Origin: Bacteroidales bacterium | GTDB taxonomy: Bacteria > Bacteroidota > Bacteroidia > Bacteroidales > NBLH01 | DNA length: 7,650 nucleotides | Assembly: GCA_021647685.1 (NCBI GenBank) | Contig: JAKIUH010000203.1 | Coordinates: forward strand, 1 to 7,650 | Direction: 5' to 3' | Part shown: piece by piece, positions 4,939-7,650 of the stretch | Numbering within the stretch: position 1 is the stretch's first letter | Layout: every line of letters starts with the position of its first letter | The notes under the pieces: model-generated | Seen by the model: only the letters and a program-made list of their open reading frames with translations | Database searches by the model: none | What the model was told of the DNA's origin: nothing | Position numbers and translations under genes: made by a program

Positions 4939-5940
4939 ATGACAAGTTTTAGCAAAAAAATTTCCTTACTAATAATGTTATCTTTACTTATTAAATGCAA
5001 CGATAATGTTGTAGATATAAATATTGAAGCACCGGTCTCGGTTAAATTATTTGCTGACAGTTCTCCTTTTAATACTCCAATACCAAAAAATCCTGAAATT
5101 GATCCTAATTCAAAAAAAATGGTAGAGAGTTTAATTGATGATTTTGAGGCACAAGGTTTTTTTATTGCGCTCAAATCATTTACCGAAACGATTTATTTTG
5201 TAGGAGAAAATACACCCGTTCATGATGTTGTTCTAACAGCATCATGGGCACCTAAACGTAAACTTTTGAATGTTCCCATACCGGACTATGCAGTTGCAGA
5301 TCCTTCGGTAGATGGTTCAATGGTAATTATTGATACTATCAATAGGTGTGAATATGATTTTTGGCAAATGAAAAAAATATACGGTCGATGGTATGCTTCG
5401 TGGGGGAATGCATTGCCGCTTGATGGTCCGGGAGTTTTTGAAAAAGGTTTTTCTGCACGTGGTTCAGGATTTGCATTATCGGCAGGGGTTATGTGGCCGC
5501 ACGAATTTAAAAATAAAGAAATAAATCATGCGCTAATTTTCACTTACAATTTTACTAAAAGTGGAGGACCTGTTGCACCTGCAACAGAAAGCGATGGAGA
5601 TACCTATAGTGAATCTGCTATCCCCGAAGGTGCATTAGTTCAATTAAATCCCGATTTAGATTTGAGTAAATTAGGACTTACTGACTACGAGTACACTATT
5701 GCTGTTGCACTTCAAAAATATGGAATGTATTTAGGTGATGATGGTGGAGGAATAGAGATTGAAGCAGTTAATCCCCTATCTTTTTCAGGGAATCCGTATG
5801 AAGGATTTTTGCCTGATGTTGAATGGGTGCCTATTACTAATATACCGGTTAATGAATTTAGAGTTTTAAAATTACCTTCTCAATCCCAATCAGAACCCGA
5901 GGTTGTAACAAATAGTTGTGCTAATTTTGGATCAAAATAA
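4939..5940 (+). CDS. Lipoprotein of a conserved, functionally unassigned secreted family
   Basis: This is a 333-residue product from ATG 4939. The frame stays open back to a TTG at 4894, but ATG 4939 places a normal signal (KK, then LLIMLSLLI) directly before Cys20; the residue before the cysteine is lysine, atypical for a lipobox. The mature protein is dense in motifs that look strongly conserved: SPFNTPIPKNPEIDPNS (42-58), PIPDYAVADPSVDGSMVIID (113-132), CEYDFWQ (137-143), WYASWGNALPLDGPGVF (151-167), SARGSGFALSAGVMWPHEF (172-190), NHALIFTY (196-203), AIPEGALVQL (227-236) and QKYGMYLGDDGGGIEI (259-274). I recall similar motif strings in uncharacterised secreted proteins, especially from actinobacteria, but know no proven function. 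The aromatic- and glycine-rich pattern suggests a beta-rich extracellular domain, perhaps carbohydrate-related; that is inference. It lies 51 bases after the barrel-like lipoprotein gene and converges with ribH. Confidence 0.8.
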   Translation: MTSFSKKISLLIMLSLLIKCNDNVVDINIEAPVSVKLFADSSPFNTPIPKNPEIDPNSKKMVESLIDDFEAQGFFIALKSFTETIYFVGENTPVHDVVLTASWAPKRKLLNVPIPDYAVADPSVDGSMVIIDTINRCEYDFWQMKKIYGRWYASWGNALPLDGPGVFEKGFSARGSGFALSAGVMWPHEFKNKEINHALIFTYNFTKSGGPVAPATESDGDTYSESAIPEGALVQLNPDLDLSKLGLTDYEYTIAVALQKYGMYLGDDGGGIEIEAVNPLSFSGNPYEGFLPDVEWVPITNIPVNEFRVLKLPSQSQSEPEVVTNSCANFGSK

Positions 5941-6013
5941 TTAAAAATGAAAATTAATGATTGGTTTTACAAAGTATATGTTCATTTTATATTTGCATCG
6001 TGCCAAGTAAGTC

Positions 6014-6028
6014 TTATTGTACCAATAA
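6014..6028. terminator. Weak symmetric hairpin between convergent genes
   Basis: TTATTG (6014-6019) and CAATAA (6023-6028) form a perfect 6-base stem with a 3-base loop, between the lipoprotein gene and the converging ribH. No proper T-run follows on either strand, so it is at best a weak terminator. The rest of the 163-base spacer is AT-rich and shows nothing else convincing. Confidence 0.25.
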
Positions 6029-6103
6029 CATAGTGCGCGAATTTTAAATTTGTAAATAATCTTCTACTGTAAGTAAATTAACAAATCCAAGCTTAATAAA
6101 ACT

Positions 6104-6592
6104 TTACAATCTGCTTTTAAAATCAATCATTTTAATGGCTGTAACGGCTGCTTCATCGCCTTTATTTCCATGTTTTCCACCTGCTCTGTCAAGGGCTTGC
6201 TGCTTATTATTCGTAGTAAGAACACCAAAAATAAAGGGTAAATTATATTTTATATTTAGCTCGGTAATGCCTTGTGTTACCCCTTGACAAATAAAATCAA
6301 AATGGCGGGTTTCTCCTTGAATTACCGTTCCCAGAACAATTACGGCATCAACTTGTCCCGTTTCAGCCATTAATTGTGCACCCAGTGTTAATTCAAAAGT
6401 ACCGGGTACATATCTTTTAATGATATTTTCCGGTTTAGCACCGTGTTTTAATAAAGTTTTTTCAGCACCTGCATAAAGTGCTTCGGTAATATCGTTATTC
6501 CATTCTGCTACAACAATACCAAAACGCATATTGGATGCATCGGGTACCGAATGAATATCGTAATCGGATAAGTTTTTTAAAGCAGTTGCCAT
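6104..6592 (-). CDS. ribH: 6,7-dimethyl-8-ribityllumazine synthase
   Basis: RibH is a cytoplasmic enzyme that condenses 5-amino-6-ribitylamino-uracil with 3,4-dihydroxy-2-butanone 4-phosphate to give 6,7-dimethyl-8-ribityllumazine, the last intermediate before riboflavin. The 162-residue protein is full length. It shows the family motifs in order: FGIVVAEWN (24-32, aromatic and Asn of the pyrimidine pocket), VPGTFELTLGAQ (62-73), VIVLGTVIQGETRHFDF (84-100, catalytic His97), FGVLT (122-126) and RAGGKHGNKGDEAA (136-149, phosphate-binding Arg and the GNKG loop). It lies downstream of the TPR gene on the same strand with a terminator hairpin between them. No clear TAnnTTTG promoter is seen in the remaining 50-base leader and no FMN riboswitch is visible. 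Expression may rely on partial read-through or on a weak promoter I cannot identify. Confidence 0.96.
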   Translation of the reverse strand: MATALKNLSDYDIHSVPDASNMRFGIVVAEWNNDITEALYAGAEKTLLKHGAKPENIIKRYVPGTFELTLGAQLMAETGQVDAVIVLGTVIQGETRHFDFICQGVTQGITELNIKYNLPFIFGVLTTNNKQQALDRAGGKHGNKGDEAAVTAIKMIDFKSRL

Positions 6593-6641
6593 TTTCTAAG
6601 TTTAAAAGAAAGTTAAACCTTAAATCTACAAACTATAAAAT

Positions 6642-6674
6642 AAAAAAGACTTTCCCACAAACAGAGAAAGCCTT
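6642..6674 (-). terminator. Rho-independent terminator after the TPR gene
   Basis: On the minus strand AAGGCTTTC (from 6674 to 6666) pairs with GAAAGTCTT (6654 to 6646) around an 11-base loop, with one G-U pair, and runs into TTTTTT (6647-6642). It begins 22 bases after the TPR stop and lies 50 bases before the ribH start, so it should at least partly separate the two genes. Confidence 0.72.
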
Positions 6675-6695
6675 ATTAATTTTACAATACTAAAA

Positions 6696-7382
6696 TTATT
6701 TTATATTATTTTCAGCACGTGTAATGTATTTATCAATCACTCTACCTTCGGCTGATGTTTTATAATCTTTTTTAATTTCTTTATAAATTTCCAGAGCCTC
6801 CTTATAATTTCCCAATAATTCAAATGCTTGGGCAGCTTTCATTAAGAAAATCGGTGAAGTAAATTCATTTTTTGAGGTTTCGGCAGCTTTTTTGTAATAT
6901 TTAGCCGCTTCCTCTGTATTTCCCAATTCCATATAAGCATCGCCAATAGCACCTGTTGCAATAGGCTTTAACATTTTATCGTCTGATTTAAAATCTTTCA
7001 GATAATCAATAGCTTCTTGAAAAGAGCCTAAATGCAAATAAGAAATTCCGGCATAATATTTAGCAAGATTAGCAGCTTTTGTTCCTGAATAATCATCAAT
7101 AATTGCTAAAAAACCCGGATAATTAACATCGCCATTCAATGCTAAATTAAACGAATCACGTTCGAAATACTGAGCTGCTACAAACATTTGCGATTGTGCA
7201 TTTCCTTCTTTTGGTTCGAGAATATATTTTTTATATCCCATATAAACTCCCACAACAGCAATTATAATAACAATAACAGCAGTAATAATCTTTTGATTAT
7301 CTTCAATAAATTGTTCGCTTCTGCTTAATACTTCTTCAACGTTTTCAATGGCGTCTGCTTGTTCGTGTTTTTTCTTTGTCAT
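6696..7382 (-). CDS. Single-pass membrane protein with TPR repeats (YfgM-like)
   Basis: The 228-residue protein has a short charged cytoplasmic-type N-terminus (MTKKKHEQAD, then acidic residues to about 30), one hydrophobic transmembrane helix (32-50) and a helical TPR region facing the other side. At least three TPR units are visible, around residues 103-136, 140-173 and 177-210, with typical A-x-x-Y/F-x-x-G spacing (AKYYAGISYLHLGSFQEAIDYL, cores YYAGISYLHLG; IGDAYMELGNTEEAAKYYKK; AAQAFELLGNYKEALEIYKE). Topology and size resemble YfgM-type envelope proteins, which work with the export machinery or periplasmic chaperones; that role is not shown here. A longer start at 7421 would give 13 more residues, but its ATG lies inside the -7 promoter element, so 7382 is the start. 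As I recall, this gene often sits next to ribH in Bacteroidota. Confidence 0.88.
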   Translation of the reverse strand: MTKKKHEQADAIENVEEVLSRSEQFIEDNQKIITAVIVIIIAVVGVYMGYKKYILEPKEGNAQSQMFVAAQYFERDSFNLALNGDVNYPGFLAIIDDYSGTKAANLAKYYAGISYLHLGSFQEAIDYLKDFKSDDKMLKPIATGAIGDAYMELGNTEEAAKYYKKAAETSKNEFTSPIFLMKAAQAFELLGNYKEALEIYKEIKKDYKTSAEGRVIDKYITRAENNIK

Positions 7383-7418
7383 AATATATTTTATGCTTAA
7401 TGTTTCTGAAAATTTGCG

Positions 7419-7448
7419 CAAATGTAAGCTATTTAATACAAAAGCAAA
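7419..7448 (-). promoter_or_regulatory. Bacteroidota-type promoter of the TPR gene
   Basis: Reading the minus strand, TTTG (7448-7445) is followed after 18 bases by TACATTTG (7426-7419), a full match to the TAnnTTTG -7 element. Transcription would begin near 7412, about 30 bases before the ATG at 7382. The spacing equals that of the promoter before the CAP-domain gene. Confidence 0.72.
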
Positions 7449-7515
7449 AATTTTTTTGTTCCTATTTTTGCTTAAATTAACAAATAGTTCTTATTAACAA
7501 TTTAAAATTATTTTC

Positions 7516-7637
7516 CTAGTGCTATGTCAAGTATGTTGTGTCGTATAAGTTGAAGTTATTTTTGTGTAGAACAAGGCAAAAATTTTTAGCATAGCATTAG
7601 TTATAGTCAAAATTTTTAACAAAGTTCTACGCAAAAA
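7516..7637. repeat. Large imperfect palindromic intergenic element
   Basis: The last 150 bases carry no gene but much symmetry. TTTTTGTGTAGAAC (7559-7572) and GTTCTACGCAAAAA (7624-7637) are inverted copies with one G-U position. Inside them, AAAAATTTTT-type blocks occur at 7578-7587 and around 7609-7617. CTAGTGCTATG (7516-7526) and CATAGCATTAG (7590-7600) form a second, offset inverted pair (10 of 11). This looks like a dispersed intergenic palindrome or a miniature element rather than a terminator. No transposase is present, and the unit may continue past the window end. Confidence 0.5.
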
Positions 7638-7650
7638 GAACGAAACTTGG

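Noticed and set aside
4884..5174. 96-codon open frame on the minus strand
   Set aside because: It lies antisense to the well-supported lipoprotein gene, has no recognisable motifs or promoter, and is explained as a shadow frame.
5988..5995. TATATTTG, a match to the -7 promoter element on the + strand
   Set aside because: No TTTG lies at the proper distance upstream and no gene follows on this strand, so it is probably a chance match.
5947..6033. 28-residue open frame after the lipoprotein gene
   Set aside because: It has an ATG but no ribosome site, no promoter, no family resemblance and ordinary AT-rich spacer composition; chance is the simplest explanation.
6593..6645. FMN riboswitch upstream of ribH
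   Set aside because: The leader is only about 50 bases of AT-rich sequence and contains none of the conserved riboswitch core.
7557..7564. TATTTTTG with GTTG 18 bases upstream, a possible + strand promoter
   Set aside because: The -33 match is imperfect, no gene follows within the window, and it overlaps the arm of the palindromic repeat.

Overview
The window is AT-rich (roughly one third G+C) and reads as chromosome from a member of the Bacteroidota. The evidence is the promoter architecture (TTTG, about 18-20 bases, then TAnnTTTG), the many Bacteroidota-style lipoproteins, the lack of clear Shine-Dalgarno sites before most genes, and a lumazine synthase gene next to a membrane-anchored TPR gene, an arrangement I associate with this phylum. 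No genus can be named from the sequence.

Left part (1-3171, all + strand): the downstream end of a periplasmic nitrate reductase (nap) cluster in the order napG (3' end only), napH, napB, napL-like, napD. This resembles the NapC-independent epsilonproteobacterial type (napAGHBFLD) with no napF between napB and napL. Electrons would pass from menaquinol through the membrane iron-sulfur protein NapH to the periplasmic ferredoxin NapG, then to the diheme cytochrome NapB and the catalytic subunit NapA, whose gene would lie left of the window. NapD is the NapA-specific chaperone; NapL is a secreted beta-propeller-like protein of unclear role. NapB carries a lipobox and so may be membrane-anchored. 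The usual napF position holds a strong imperfect hairpin and two small palindromes.

Middle (3172-5940, + strand): a CAP/SCP-domain lipoprotein with its own promoter; a 532-base gene-free region (3747-4278) with a palindrome-dense, relatively GC-rich patch, a good promoter match and a run of alternative hairpins; a small beta-barrel-like lipoprotein; and a lipoprotein of a conserved but functionally unassigned family. The last two are 51 bases apart and probably cotranscribed.

Right part (5941-7650, - strand genes): a TPR membrane protein with a near-ideal promoter, a rho-independent terminator, then ribH (lumazine synthase, riboflavin synthesis), which converges on the middle genes. The last 230 bases hold no gene but contain a large imperfect palindrome that looks like an intergenic repeat element.
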